NCBI GenBank assembly: GCA_963725155.1
Contig: CAVRXU010000011.1
Location: 1 to 64,000 of the forward strand
DNA from: DATDAH01 sp963725155
GTDB lineage: Bacteria; Actinomycetota; Acidimicrobiia; Acidimicrobiales; DATDAH01
Direction of reading: 5' to 3'
Length of the DNA stretch: 64,000 nucleotides
Part shown: positions 33,528-43,999 of the stretch, piece after piece
Position numbering within the stretch: the stretch's first letter is position 1
Layout: each line of letters begins with the position of its first letter
Position numbers and translations under genes: made by a program
The notes under the pieces: model-generated
Seen by the model: the letters and a program-made list of their open reading frames with translations, nothing else
Database searches by the model: none
What the model was told of the DNA's origin: nothing

Positions 33528-34565
33528 TCAGACGGCCGTCGCCGAGGCGGGGGCGTGTTCGACCCGACCGTCGGCGTGCTTGGCGAAGCGGCCGTCGGTG
33601 CGGGCGTGGGTGGGGGCGTCGTCGGGGAAGGGCCAGCCGCCGAAGCCGGTGCGGCGGTAGTCGGCGAAGGCCTGCTCGATGCCGGCTTTGTCGTTCAGCA
33701 CGAACGGCCCGTACTGCGCCACGGGCTCGCCGATGGGGCGACCCTGCAGGACCAGGGCCTCGATGGGCTCGTCGCCGGCCGTCAGCTCGACCGGCTCGCC
33801 CGCTTCAAGCGCGGCGCCGGTGCGACCGCCCAGGACGTGGCCGGCGACGTCGAGGCCGGCGCCCTCGAACACGTAGAGCATGCGGACCGTCTCGGGGCCG
33901 GCCGGCGGCAGCGACCAGGACGAGCCGGGCTCGAAGCGCAGGTGCCAGATGGCCACGTCGGTGTCGGTCCGGCTGGCCCACGACCGGGGCGGGGGTGAGG
34001 CCGGCCGCTCGCCCGCCAACTCGCCCGCGATCACCGTGATCTCGACGGACCGGCCGTCGGCGTCGGTGGCCACGACCCGGGGGATGTCCTCGTCCCACAG
34101 CATCGAGAAGTGGGGATCGACCAGCTTGTCCTCACCGGGCAGGTTCAGCCAGATCTGGAACAGCTCGGTCGGGTTGTCGTCCTCCTCCTCGACGAGGGGG
34201 AACATCTCGGCGTGGACGATGCCCCCGCCGGCGGTCAGCCACTGGACGTCACCCCGGCCGAAGCGGGCGGTGGCGCCGAGGGAGTCGGAGTGGTCCACGT
34301 AGCCCCGGCGTACGTAGGTGACGGTCTCGAAGCCCCGGTGGGGGTGCTGGGGGAAGCCGGGCACGACCAGGCCGTGGTACATGCTCCAGCCGTCCCGACC
34401 CGAGAAGTCCATGCCGAGGTCCCGGCCGTCGAGTGAGGCCCGCGGGGCCATGCGCTCGTCGCCGGCGGGATAGGCGTCGCGGTGGTGGACGCAGAAGAGG
34501 AACGGGTCGATGGTCGGCCACGGCGCGGCGCCGAGCTCCACGGTTTGGATGACGGGATCGCTCAC
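33528..34565 (-). CDS. Pirin-family bicupin protein
   Basis: The protein has 345 residues and a GTG start. Two cupin domains are visible. The N-terminal one carries the metal ligands in FPQHPHRGFETVTYV and the later H and E (GGGIVHAEM). The C-terminal cupin includes RMLYVFEGAGLDVAGH. Bacterial pirins can act as quercetin 2,3-dioxygenases or as metal-dependent regulators, and the native role here is unknown. The chain is about 50-110 residues longer than short pirins, matching the longer actinobacterial group. Confidence 0.85.
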   Translation of the reverse strand: MSDPVIQTVELGAAPWPTIDPFLFCVHHRDAYPAGDERMAPRASLDGRDLGMDFSGRDGWSMYHGLVVPGFPQHPHRGFETVTYVRRGYVDHSDSLGATARFGRGDVQWLTAGGGIVHAEMFPLVEEEDDNPTELFQIWLNLPGEDKLVDPHFSMLWDEDIPRVVATDADGRSVEITVIAGELAGERPASPPPRSWASRTDTDVAIWHLRFEPGSSWSLPPAGPETVRMLYVFEGAGLDVAGHVLGGRTGAALEAGEPVELTAGDEPIEALVLQGRPIGEPVAQYGPFVLNDKAGIEQAFADYRRTGFGGWPFPDDAPTHARTDGRFAKHADGRVEHAPASATAV

Positions 34566-34722
34566 GCAGGGGTCAACCGACCCGCGACCCCGGAGATTCC
34601 TGCCCCTGGTCGACTACCTGGGGCGCGCAGGTCGTGACGGAGGGTCCCCGAATCCGCGTTTCCGGACAATTACGTTCTCGCTCAGCGTTTCTTGCGCACG
34701 TCCCTCCGAGGAGGTGGTGACG

Positions 34723-34959
34723 ATGTCATGGATCACCGGTTCAGAAGGGGACTCGATCCACTCGGGTTCCTCGGCGGTCACTGGCCCTTCCGGTTGCTGT
34801 CATGCGGTTGACCCCGACGACGGCGCCACCGCCTGCGGCACGATCATCCGCAGCCTCCAGCTGTGGGATCAGGTGCCGTGGATCCGGGCCCGCATGGCCG
34901 GGGGCGAGCTCTGTCCCGCCTGCATGGCCGTGACCGAGGAGCACCAGGTCCCCGTCTGA
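34723..34959 (+). CDS. Small Cys-rich protein
   Basis: The protein has 78 residues with five cysteines: the pair GCCHAVDPDD, ATACGTI and ELCPACMAV. The C-P-A-C knuckle suggests a zinc-binding site, perhaps with the upstream Cys/His pair. The ATG at 34723 follows GAGGAGGTGGTG, a strong ribosome-binding site, and longer upstream frames are unlikely. Codon use is normal. I do not recognise the family. It converges on the RecQ-like helicase gene (23-bp gap). Confidence 0.6.
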   Translation: MSWITGSEGDSIHSGSSAVTGPSGCCHAVDPDDGATACGTIIRSLQLWDQVPWIRARMAGGELCPACMAVTEEHQVPV

Positions 34960-34982
34960 CGCCGCGCCCCAGCGCCGGACTC

Positions 34983-37055
<2,073 letters not shown>

Positions 37056-37090
37056 CCGTCGGCGGACACCGGCGGCGGCGGTGGACGAAG

Positions 37091-37110
37091 TGGTATCTGA
37101 TCGGATACCA
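37091..37110. promoter_or_regulatory. 20-bp palindrome, probable XRE operator
   Basis: TGGTATCTGATCGGATACCA has perfect 7-bp arms (TGGTATC / GATACCA) and a near-symmetric centre. It ends 8 bp before the ATG of the XRE gene and 36 bp from the RecQ start. This is a typical autoregulatory operator position for a small HTH antitoxin. A -10-like sequence overlaps it. Confidence 0.7.
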
Positions 37111-37117
37111 TCCCGGC

Positions 37118-37438
37118 ATGGGTGCGGCCACGACGGTCCGGCAGGCCCGGCAACGGGCGGGGATGAGCCTGCGGGAGCTGGCGGCCCGGGCGGGCACGTC
37201 CCACGCCACGCTGTCGGCCTACGAGAACGGGGCGAAGACCCCGAGCGTCACCACCCTGCAGCGCATCGTGCGGGCCGCGGGCTTCGCCCTCGACCTCGAG
37301 CTCGTCCCCCGGGTCGACGGCAGCGGGCCTGCGGACCGGGGCCAGGAGCTCGAGGCCGTGCTCGCCTTGGCGGCCCAGTTCCCCGCCCGGCACGCCGCCA
37401 CCCTCCCCTTCCCCCGCTTCCCCGAGGCCCCGGCGTGA
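37118..37438 (+). CDS. XRE-family HTH regulator, probable antitoxin
   Basis: The protein has 106 residues. The XRE helix-turn-helix covers residues 5-60 (RQARQRAGMSLRELAARAG, then SHATLSAYENGAKTPSVTTL). The C-terminal 40 residues (QELEAVLALAAQFPAR) probably contact a partner. The ATG at 37118 lies just after the palindrome. The stop overlaps the GTG of the nucleotidyltransferase gene by 4 bp. Autorepression through the palindrome and an antitoxin role are inferred from this layout. Confidence 0.78.
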   Translation: MGAATTVRQARQRAGMSLRELAARAGTSHATLSAYENGAKTPSVTTLQRIVRAAGFALDLELVPRVDGSGPADRGQELEAVLALAAQFPARHAATLPFPRFPEAPA

Positions 37439-37977
37439 CCGTCGACCTGACGGCCCGGATCGTGGCGCTGCACGAGGCCTTCGACGAGGCCGGCATCCCA
37501 CACGCCTTCGGCGGGGCACTGGCCCTGGCCTGGTGCACCCAGCAGGCCCGGGGCACGATCGACATCGACATCAACCTCTTCGTCGACGCCGGCCGGGCCC
37601 CGGAGATCTTCGCCGCGCTCCCCACCGGGGTGACCTGGACCGAGGAGGACGTGGCCCGGGTCGAGCGGGACGGCCAGGTCCGCTGTTGGTGGGAGACCAC
37701 GCCGGTCGACCTCTTCGCCAACACGACCGCCTTCCACGAGCAGGCCGCGGCCCGGGTCCGACGCGAGCTCTTCGGGGGGACAGAGGTGCCCTTCCTCGAC
37801 TGTGGGGACCTCGCCGTGTTCAAGGCCTTCTTCGACCGCACGAGGGACTGGGCCGACCTCGAGGCCATGGCCGAGGCGGGGACGCTGGACGTCGAAGCCG
37901 TTGTGGGGGTGCTGGCTCGGCACCTGGGCGCCGACGACCACCGCATCGAGCGGTTGTTGACCCTGACCTCAGCCTGA
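37435..37977 (+). CDS. Nucleotidyltransferase-fold protein paired with XRE regulator
   Basis: The protein has 180 residues with a GTG start overlapping the XRE stop. The nucleotidyltransferase core is GGALALAWCTQQARGTIDID, with the D-x-D pair in TIDIDINLFVDA and a third acidic position in TTPVDLFAN. A helical C-terminal part (DLAVFKAFFDRTRDWADLEA) is typical for AbiEii/MNT-like proteins. With the upstream HTH protein it has the form of a type IV or type VII-like toxin-antitoxin module. Its fold family is shared with the protein at 1994, but the two are not close in sequence. It converges on the helicase gene with a 9-bp overlap. Confidence 0.72.
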   Translation: MTVDLTARIVALHEAFDEAGIPHAFGGALALAWCTQQARGTIDIDINLFVDAGRAPEIFAALPTGVTWTEEDVARVERDGQVRCWWETTPVDLFANTTAFHEQAAARVRRELFGGTEVPFLDCGDLAVFKAFFDRTRDWADLEAMAEAGTLDVEAVVGVLARHLGADDHRIERLLTLTSA

Positions 37978-40827
37978 GGTCTCGGCGATGAGGGCGAGGA
38001 GGTCGTCGCCGTAGTTCTCGACCTTGGCCGGGCCGATGCCGACGCAGGCCCGGAGCTGGGCGTAGTCGGTGGGGCGGCGGGCGACGAGGTCGTCGAGGGT
38101 CTTGTTGTTGAAAACGACGTAGGCGGGGACACCGTCGGCCCGCGACTTGTCGAGGCGCCAGGCCTGGAGGGCATCGCGCAGCCCCTGGTCGCCCGGGGCG
38201 GCAGGACGCGACGGCACCGCGACCGCGGGAGCCGCACGAGTCGGGGTCGGCGCGGGGCCGGGACGTTCGACCGGCGCGGGCGGCGCCTCGGTCACCAGCT
38301 GGGCGACGAAGGGTGAGGGGGCCCGTTCGGGGGTCACGACGGTGACGGTGGCCGAGCCCCGGGTCACGGCCACGTGGAACACCCGGCGCTCCTCTTCGAC
38401 GTCGTCGGCCAGGCGGTGCGGGAAGAGCCGGGACGAGGCCTCGTGGACCACGACGTGGGGCCACTCCAGCCCCTTGACCCGGTGCACGGTCGACAGGTGC
38501 ACGAGCGGGCCCGCGGTGGCGGGTCGGGCCTCGAGCTGGACGGCCAGCCAGTCGCCGAACGTGGCCGCATCGGTGTGCAGCTCGGCCAGCTGGATCAGGG
38601 CGTCGAGGTCGTCGGTGTGGCTGGACCGGTCGACCCGGCCCCGGCTGCCGTCGAGGGACTGCATCGCCCCCTCGAGGCCTAGGCGGTCGCGCACATGGGC
38701 CAGGACCTCGGCCGCCGTCCCCTGCTGGGCCCGGCTGGTGATGGCCCGCAGGTCGTCGGCGAAGGCCTCGACCTTCTCCCGGTCGCGATCCCGGCTGAGA
38801 CGACCGGCCAACCGCTCGATGCCCTCGACGTTGCGCTGCTCGCCGATCCACTCGATGACCTTGCCCGAGAGTCCCCGGGGTGGGCGGCGGGCGGCCTCGG
38901 CCAGGTCGACCGGGCGCAGGCTGCCCGTGGTGGCCAGCCGGAGCCAGGCCAGCGCCGAACGCACGCCCGTGCGCTGGAGCCAGGCCGGCCCCGCGACCCG
39001 GTCGCACGGGACCCCGGCCAGGTCGAGGGCGACCTGCACCGGGGCGAGCGTCGCGTTGACCCGGGTGAGCACGGCGATGTCGGAGGTCGCCGCCCCCGCC
39101 GCCCGACGGTCCTGGACCACAGCCACGGTGGCCGCCACTGTGGCGTCGTCGACCCGCACGACCAGATCGGTGTCGGCGCCGGCCCGGCCGGGCGCGGCGT
39201 CGATGGTCTTGGCCACCCGGCGGCGGTTGTGGGTCAGCAGCGTGCGGGCCCCGGTCACCACCCCGGGCGGGCACCGGTAGTTGACGGTCAGCGGGTGGGA
39301 GGCGGCGCCGGGGAAGTAGCGGTCGAAGTCGATGAGCCAGGTGGGGTCGGCGCCGTTGTAGCCGTAGATGGTCTGGTCGTCGTCGCCCACGCCGAACACG
39401 TCGAAGGCCGGGGCGGCCAGCAGGCGCAGGAGCAGGAGGTGGGCCGGGGTCAGGTCCTGGAACTCATCGACCAGCAGGACCCGGCTGGCCCTCTGGGCGG
39501 TGGCCCGGACCTCGGGCTCGGTCAGCAGCAGCTTCACCGCCCCGTAGATCTGCTGGTCGAAGTCGACCACGCCCCGCCGGTCCAGCTCGGCCTGGTAGCG
39601 GGAGAAGACCTCGTCCAGGCCGTCGACGTCGCCGGCGTACTCGGCCTCGACGTCGGAGGGCGGGCGCAGGCCGAGGCGGACCCGGCCGAGGGCCTCCAGC
39701 CAGGCCGCGGCCGGATCGGTGTTGGCCCGCCGCGGGAAGTCGACCAACCCGTCGAGGATGCGGCGCTGGTCGGCCTCGTTCAGCGTGTCCACCGAGCGCT
39801 GGCCACTGCCCGGCGTGGCGAAGGGGCCCCGCCCGGTGAGGATGGCCAGGCCCAGGGAGTTGAGGGTGCGGATGTCCAGGCCCCGGGTGTCGCCGAGGCG
39901 CTCGCCCATCTCGTCGGCCGCCCGCTTGTTGTAGGCCACCAGGCCGAGGGCGCCGGGGCTGAGGCGTTGGTCCCGGACCAGGTGGCGGGCCCGCTCGGTG
40001 AGCGTGCGGGTCTTGCCCGAGCCGGCGGGCGAGATGACCCGGCAGGGGCCGCCGCGGTGGGCGACCGCCGCCAGCTGGTCCGGCGCCAGGTCGGCGGTCG
40101 GGAGGGCCAGGCCGAAGGGCTCGAGGCGGCCGACGTTCGGGGCCGGGAGCAGCGGCGCGCCGAGGCGCCGAGCCAGCTCGACGTCCAGGGGCCCGCCGTC
40201 GCACCACGCGTCCTGGCCGTCGGCGAGCGCGATGTCCGCCGTCGCCGACGCCGTGGCGCCGGCACTGAGGGCCATCGACCGGGGCCCGAACGTCGGGACG
40301 GAGGCGTCGCGGAGGTCCACGGCGTTGGCCCACACGAGGTGCACGAGTTGGTCGAGCGGAAACGCGAACGAGGGCTTTAGCCGCCACGGCTCGGTGTCGT
40401 CCCGCTCCGTGGGCCCGGTGGGCAGGTCGACGGCCAGCTCCACGACGTAGCGCCGGCGCTTCACCCACCGCGGCAGCAGCTGGCCGATGAGCTGGTCGGC
40501 CGTCGCCACCGCGGCAGCGTCGACCACGAACCGGGGGGCGTCGGCCCAGGGCGGCGGCGCGGCCTGACCCGGGCCGACGACGAGGGCCCGGCCGAGCGCG
40601 TCGGGACCGGCCAGGACGTCCAGGTCCCCCGCCACGGCCTCCACCACGCTTCTGGCACCCGATTCGGCTGCCCTGGCCGCCGAATCGGGTGCCAGAACGA
40701 GCGTGGGTTCGTCGTCCGGCGGCGGCTCGTCGAACAGGGACGCCTCGGGAGCGCGGGTCCCGGTGCACGAGCGGACCTCGGCCACGGTGTCGTGACTCGC
40801 TCCGCAGTGTCCGCAGGCAATGGCCAT
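37969..40827 (-). CDS. UvrD2-like SF1 helicase with HRDC domain and N-terminal extension
   Basis: The protein has 952 residues. The SF1A helicase core spans about residues 255-800: Walker A SPAGSGKTRTL, motif II VDEFQDLTPAHLLLL, VGDDDQTIYGYNG and motif VI VFHVAVTRG. The C-terminal HRDC domain (DGVPAYVVFNNKTLDDL...GIGPAKVENYGDD) is the hallmark of actinobacterial UvrD2. The first 250 residues form an extension with an N-terminal MAIACGHCGASH knuckle. Residues 43-60 are encoded by palindromic element C. The start is ATG 40827, since longer frames overlap the divergent TauD gene. It would function in DNA repair. Confidence 0.88.
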   Translation of the reverse strand: MAIACGHCGASHDTVAEVRSCTGTRAPEASLFDEPPPDDEPTLVLAPDSAARAAESGARSVVEAVAGDLDVLAGPDALGRALVVGPGQAAPPPWADAPRFVVDAAAVATADQLIGQLLPRWVKRRRYVVELAVDLPTGPTERDDTEPWRLKPSFAFPLDQLVHLVWANAVDLRDASVPTFGPRSMALSAGATASATADIALADGQDAWCDGGPLDVELARRLGAPLLPAPNVGRLEPFGLALPTADLAPDQLAAVAHRGGPCRVISPAGSGKTRTLTERARHLVRDQRLSPGALGLVAYNKRAADEMGERLGDTRGLDIRTLNSLGLAILTGRGPFATPGSGQRSVDTLNEADQRRILDGLVDFPRRANTDPAAAWLEALGRVRLGLRPPSDVEAEYAGDVDGLDEVFSRYQAELDRRGVVDFDQQIYGAVKLLLTEPEVRATAQRASRVLLVDEFQDLTPAHLLLLRLLAAPAFDVFGVGDDDQTIYGYNGADPTWLIDFDRYFPGAASHPLTVNYRCPPGVVTGARTLLTHNRRRVAKTIDAAPGRAGADTDLVVRVDDATVAATVAVVQDRRAAGAATSDIAVLTRVNATLAPVQVALDLAGVPCDRVAGPAWLQRTGVRSALAWLRLATTGSLRPVDLAEAARRPPRGLSGKVIEWIGEQRNVEGIERLAGRLSRDRDREKVEAFADDLRAITSRAQQGTAAEVLAHVRDRLGLEGAMQSLDGSRGRVDRSSHTDDLDALIQLAELHTDAATFGDWLAVQLEARPATAGPLVHLSTVHRVKGLEWPHVVVHEASSRLFPHRLADDVEEERRVFHVAVTRGSATVTVVTPERAPSPFVAQLVTEAPPAPVERPGPAPTPTRAAPAVAVPSRPAAPGDQGLRDALQAWRLDKSRADGVPAYVVFNNKTLDDLVARRPTDYAQLRACVGIGPAKVENYGDDLLALIAETSG
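40649..40701 (-). repeat. Palindromic element copy C, in frame inside the UvrD2-like helicase gene
   Basis: The 53-bp element has arms 40649-40671 and 40676-40701, with 21 of the 22 innermost pairs matched. It starts CTTCTGGCACCCG and ends GGTGCCAGAACGAG on the plus strand. Read on the minus (coding) strand it encodes LVLAPDSAARAAESGARS, nearly the same peptide as copy A in hutF. Confidence 0.82.
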
Positions 40828-40866
40828 CAAGCTCGGACCGTACCGGGGACGTGGGACACTCTCGGG

Positions 40867-41712
40867 GTGAGCGACGCCCCGATCGTCACGCCGGTCAACG
40901 CCGTCATCGGCGCCGTCGTCGAGGGAGTCGACCTGGCCGACATGAGCGACGAGCAGTTCGCCCTCATCGACCAGGCCCTGCTCGACCACCAGGTCCTCTT
41001 CTTCCACGACCAGGACCTGTCCGACGACCAGCACCTGGCCTTCGCCGCCCGTTTCGGCGAGCCCAGCGTCTTTCCGGTGTCCAAGGTGCTGGGGGCCGAC
41101 ACCCGGCTGCAGTACATCGAGGACACCGAGGCCAGCCCGCCCGACGCCGACGGCTGGCACACCGACGTCACCTGGATCGCCGAGCCCCCGCAAGTGGCCG
41201 TGCTCAGCGCCCGCCTCATCCCCGACGTCGGCGGCGACACGCTCTGGGCGAGCATGACCGCGGCCTACGAGGCCCTCTCCCCCACCATGCAGGCCCTCTG
41301 CGCCGGGCTGACGGTCCGCCACCACCGGGGCGCGGACTTCGACGCCGCGGTGGGTCGCTTCCTCGACGACGGGCAGATGGCCGCCCTCGACGCCGCCTAC
41401 CAGCCCGTCGAGCACCCCCTGGTCCGCACCCACCCCCGCACCGGGCGCCCGGCGCTGTTCGTCTCCGGGCTGTTCATGGACCAGATCGTCGGCCTGACCC
41501 GGCCCGAGAGCGACGCCCTCCTGGCCTTCCTGCTCCACCACGCCGAGGACCCCAACTTCCAGGTCCGCTGGCGGTGGCGCGCCGACGACCTGGCCGTGTG
41601 GGACGAGCGCTGCACCAACCACCGCGCCCTCAGCGACCACTTCCCCCGCCACCGCATCATGCGCCGGGTCACCGTCGACGGCGACCGCCCCGTCTACTCA
41701 GCTCCTGCGTAA
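40867..41712 (+). CDS. TauD/TfdA-family 2-oxoglutarate dioxygenase
   Basis: The protein has 281 residues and a GTG start. Iron ligands are H-x-D in DGWHTDVTW and the distal His in CTNHRALSDH, with the 2-oxoglutarate Arg in RHRIMRRVTV. The family hydroxylates taurine, alkylsulfates, 2,4-D and related acids and releases sulfite, an alcohol or an aldehyde. Here the substrate is unknown. The closest style is the alkylsulfatase/taurine branch. It is divergent from the helicase gene and overlaps the convergent DapB-like gene by 15 bp. Confidence 0.86.
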   Translation: MSDAPIVTPVNAVIGAVVEGVDLADMSDEQFALIDQALLDHQVLFFHDQDLSDDQHLAFAARFGEPSVFPVSKVLGADTRLQYIEDTEASPPDADGWHTDVTWIAEPPQVAVLSARLIPDVGGDTLWASMTAAYEALSPTMQALCAGLTVRHHRGADFDAAVGRFLDDGQMAALDAAYQPVEHPLVRTHPRTGRPALFVSGLFMDQIVGLTRPESDALLAFLLHHAEDPNFQVRWRWRADDLAVWDERCTNHRALSDHFPRHRIMRRVTVDGDRPVYSAPA

Positions 41713-42759
41713 TCCCGGGGCGGCGCGGCCGGCGACGAGGGGGAGGTCGAGGTAGGTCTGCAGGCCGGGGGCGGCGGCACAGACGTAGGGCACGGCGTTG
41801 ACGCAGTGCATGGCCGTGGCCACGATCCCCCGGTTGCGCTCGAGGCCCTCGGCGATGGAGTCGGGGTGCAGGCCGTGGAAGCTGAGCTGGACGGGCGGGT
41901 CGCCCGTGATCTCGACCTCGAAGCGCTCGCCCTCGGGGCCGAACGTCCACCCGGGGTCGAGGTCCTCCTGGCCCATGAACCAGTTCACCGCCGCGGTCAC
42001 GACCGGCTGGCCGCCGACCGTCCCCACCCACCGGAACCGTTGGGCGGCCACGAGGCCCGGCTCGATCGGGCCGATGGGTGAGTCGATGGGCGCCGTGGCC
42101 ACGGCGACCTCGTGGCTGGTCGTGAGCTCGGGGTCGAGGGCGAAGCCCAGGACGTCGGCCACCATGTGGACCGACTGGATGAACCCGGCGCCGAGGACGT
42201 TCAGCATGATGCTCTCGGCCGCCTCCTCGGGGGTGGCCCCGAAGAGCATCACGTGGCGCACCACATCGGGGGCGCCGTAGGTGCGGATGTCGCTGAACTC
42301 CTCCGCCCGGACGTGGGTGATGGCGTTGGACAGGGCCGACACCATCAGGGGGAAGCGCTCGGTGATCCCGCCGGGGTGGATGCCGGTGCCGTGCAGGGTC
42401 ACCCCGCCCTCGGCGCAGGCCTCCTCCAGCCCGCTCGTGTCCTGGCCCTTCGGATAGAACCAGCCGAGGGGCGTGACCACGTTCTTGCCCGAGCGCAGGA
42501 TCCGGTCGACCACCGCGGGATCGGCCATGACCGGCGAGTACACGACGGCGTCGGCGGCCACGGACAGCAGGGCGTCGATGTCGGTGGTGGCGGCCACCCC
42601 GAGGGGGTCCCGGCCGATGAGCTCGCCCACGTCACGGCCGTCCTTGTCGGCGCTGTGGACCCAGCAGCCGACCAGCTCCAGGTCGGGGTGGTCGAGCACG
42701 CCTTCGATGGCCGCCCGGCCCACGCCGCCGGTCGCCCACTGGATCACGCGGTAGGTCAT
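41698..42759 (-). CDS. DapB-like NAD(P)-dependent reductase (paralogue 1)
   Basis: The protein has 353 residues. The N-terminal Rossmann motif is IQWATGGVGRAAIEGVLDHP and the region HPGGITERFPLMVSALS follows in the substrate domain. The family is annotated in mycobacteria as dihydrodipicolinate-reductase-like and includes 2,4-diaminopentanoate dehydrogenases. It is not the biosynthetic DapB. A second, clearly related copy lies at 44082-45116 on the same strand. The two share WATG-x-VG, LVG-x-WVHS-x-DK and G-I-x-P-G-x motifs. The substrate is unknown, possibly an amino ketone. Confidence 0.8.
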   Translation of the reverse strand: MTYRVIQWATGGVGRAAIEGVLDHPDLELVGCWVHSADKDGRDVGELIGRDPLGVAATTDIDALLSVAADAVVYSPVMADPAVVDRILRSGKNVVTPLGWFYPKGQDTSGLEEACAEGGVTLHGTGIHPGGITERFPLMVSALSNAITHVRAEEFSDIRTYGAPDVVRHVMLFGATPEEAAESIMLNVLGAGFIQSVHMVADVLGFALDPELTTSHEVAVATAPIDSPIGPIEPGLVAAQRFRWVGTVGGQPVVTAAVNWFMGQEDLDPGWTFGPEGERFEVEITGDPPVQLSFHGLHPDSIAEGLERNRGIVATAMHCVNAVPYVCAAAPGLQTYLDLPLVAGRAAPGLRRS

Positions 42760-42789
42760 GGCCTCATCATGGCCCTTGACCGAGGCCGG

Positions 42790-43188
42790 TCAGGACGGGC
42801 GCAGGCCCAGGGGGTGCTGGTTGATCATGTGGGTGGCCGCGGTGTCCACATAGGCCAGGAAGTCGGCTTCGTCCTCGGCCGACAGGCCACCGGCGCGCAC
42901 GGCGGCGGTCATGTGGACGACCCAGGCGTCACGCTCGGGGGTGTCGATGGCGAAGGGGAGGTGGCGGGCCCGCAGTCGGGGATGGCCCCGCTCGGCCGAG
43001 TAGGCGTCGGGGCCGCCCCAGTACTGGCCCAGGAAGAGGGCCAGGCCCCGCTTCCCCGGCCCGAGGTCCTCGGGATAGATGGGCCGGAGCAGCGGGTCGT
43101 CCTCGACCCCCTCGTAGAAGCGCTCGACCAGCGCGTCGAACCAGGGTTGGCCCCCCGCCCGGTCGAAGAGGGTGTCACCGTCGGCCAC
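42790..43188 (-). CDS. glbO: Group II truncated haemoglobin
   Basis: The protein has 132 residues, typical for trHbO. The start is GTG 43188, since the longer frame to 43287 would overlap the neighbour and add an unlikely leader. Visible features are TLFDRAGGQPWFDALVERFY (B helix and CD corner), the F-helix with the proximal His in RHLPFAI, and the WVVHMTAAVRAGG region (Trp of the G8 type). The protein would bind haem and react with oxygen, nitric oxide or peroxide in the cytoplasm. It is 35 bp downstream of the SRPBCC gene. Confidence 0.85.
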   Translation of the reverse strand: MADGDTLFDRAGGQPWFDALVERFYEGVEDDPLLRPIYPEDLGPGKRGLALFLGQYWGGPDAYSAERGHPRLRARHLPFAIDTPERDAWVVHMTAAVRAGGLSAEDEADFLAYVDTAATHMINQHPLGLRPS

Positions 43189-43222
43189 CGTCGCAGTATG
43201 GCGGTGGCCGACGGGGGCGCGG

Positions 43223-43666
43223 TCAGTCGGGTTGGGTGTCCGGACCGGTGTCGGGGCCGGCATCGCCCCCGCCGGCGACGAGGGCAAGACGGTCCAGGTA
43301 GTGGGTCCACCCGTGGGCGTGGGTGGCCACCTGGTCGTCGGGCAGGTCGTGGTGACGGAGGCGCAGACGGGTCTTGTCGCCCTCGGGCTCGAGGGTGATC
43401 TCGACCATCGTCGAGCCCGGCAGGATGGGGTTGTCGGGCATGTCCCAGCCGAAGGTGTGCACGATCTTCTCGAAGGGGACGAGCTCGACGAACTCGCCGA
43501 CGCCGTGGTACTCGCCGGCGACGAGGACCGAGTAGACGCCGCCCGGCCGCGGGTCGAGCTCGACCTCGGTCCCCTCCCACTGTCGGTGCTTGTCCGCCTC
43601 GGTCAGGAACCCGTAGATCGTCTCCGGGCTGGCGGCGATCACCACTTCACGCACGAATTCGGCCAT
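43223..43666 (-). CDS. SRPBCC-domain protein (AHSA1-like)
   Basis: The protein has 147 residues. It begins FVREVVIAASPETIYGFLTE, the standard START/AHSA1 N-terminal strand. A later TRLRLRHHDLPDDQVATHAH and GWTHYLDRLALV close the helix-grip fold. It lacks an obvious catalytic site; such proteins bind lipids or act as chaperone-like accessory factors. It overlaps the ArsR gene by one base (TGATG), so they form an operon, an arrangement widespread in bacteria. Confidence 0.85.
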   Translation of the reverse strand: MAEFVREVVIAASPETIYGFLTEADKHRQWEGTEVELDPRPGGVYSVLVAGEYHGVGEFVELVPFEKIVHTFGWDMPDNPILPGSTMVEITLEPEGDKTRLRLRHHDLPDDQVATHAHGWTHYLDRLALVAGGGDAGPDTGPDTQPD

Positions 43667-43980
43667 CAGGGTCGCTCCTTGTCTCGCTCGGCGGCCTCGG
43701 CGACGTCACGGAGACGGTCGAGGCGCTCATCCCAGAACCGGGCGAGGAACGCTTGGAGCTCCTCGACCGTGTCCGGCCGCGCCCGGTAGAGCCGGCGCGT
43801 GCCGTCGCGGCGCTCGGTCACCAGATCGGCCTCGGACAGCACGCGGAGGTGCTGGGAGATGGCCGGTCGGGTGACGTCGAAGCGAGCCGCGATCTCGCCT
43901 GCCGCCAGCTCCTGGCTCCACACCAGCCGGAGGATGTCCCGACGGCGGGGCTCGGCCAGGGCCTTGAGGGCGGCGTCCAC
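43666..43980 (-). CDS. ArsR/SmtB-type winged-helix repressor
   Basis: The protein has 104 residues from GTG 43980. The winged-helix core runs LKALAEPRRRDILRLVWSQE, then RFDVTRPAISQHLRVLSEAD (recognition helix) and VTERRDGTRRLYRA (wing). No metal-binding Cys is present, so it likely senses a non-metal signal. It is translationally linked to the SRPBCC gene. A perfect 12-bp palindrome lies 20 bp upstream of its start and is a likely operator. Confidence 0.87.
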   Translation of the reverse strand: MDAALKALAEPRRRDILRLVWSQELAAGEIAARFDVTRPAISQHLRVLSEADLVTERRDGTRRLYRARPDTVEELQAFLARFWDERLDRLRDVAEAAERDKERP

Positions 43981-43999
43981 GGCAAGAACGTTAGCAGAT

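Noticed and set aside
40792..40866. Upstream extension of the TauD gene to an ATG at 40792
   Set aside because: It would overlap the helicase start region and adds non-family residues. GTG 40867 fits the TauD N-terminus.
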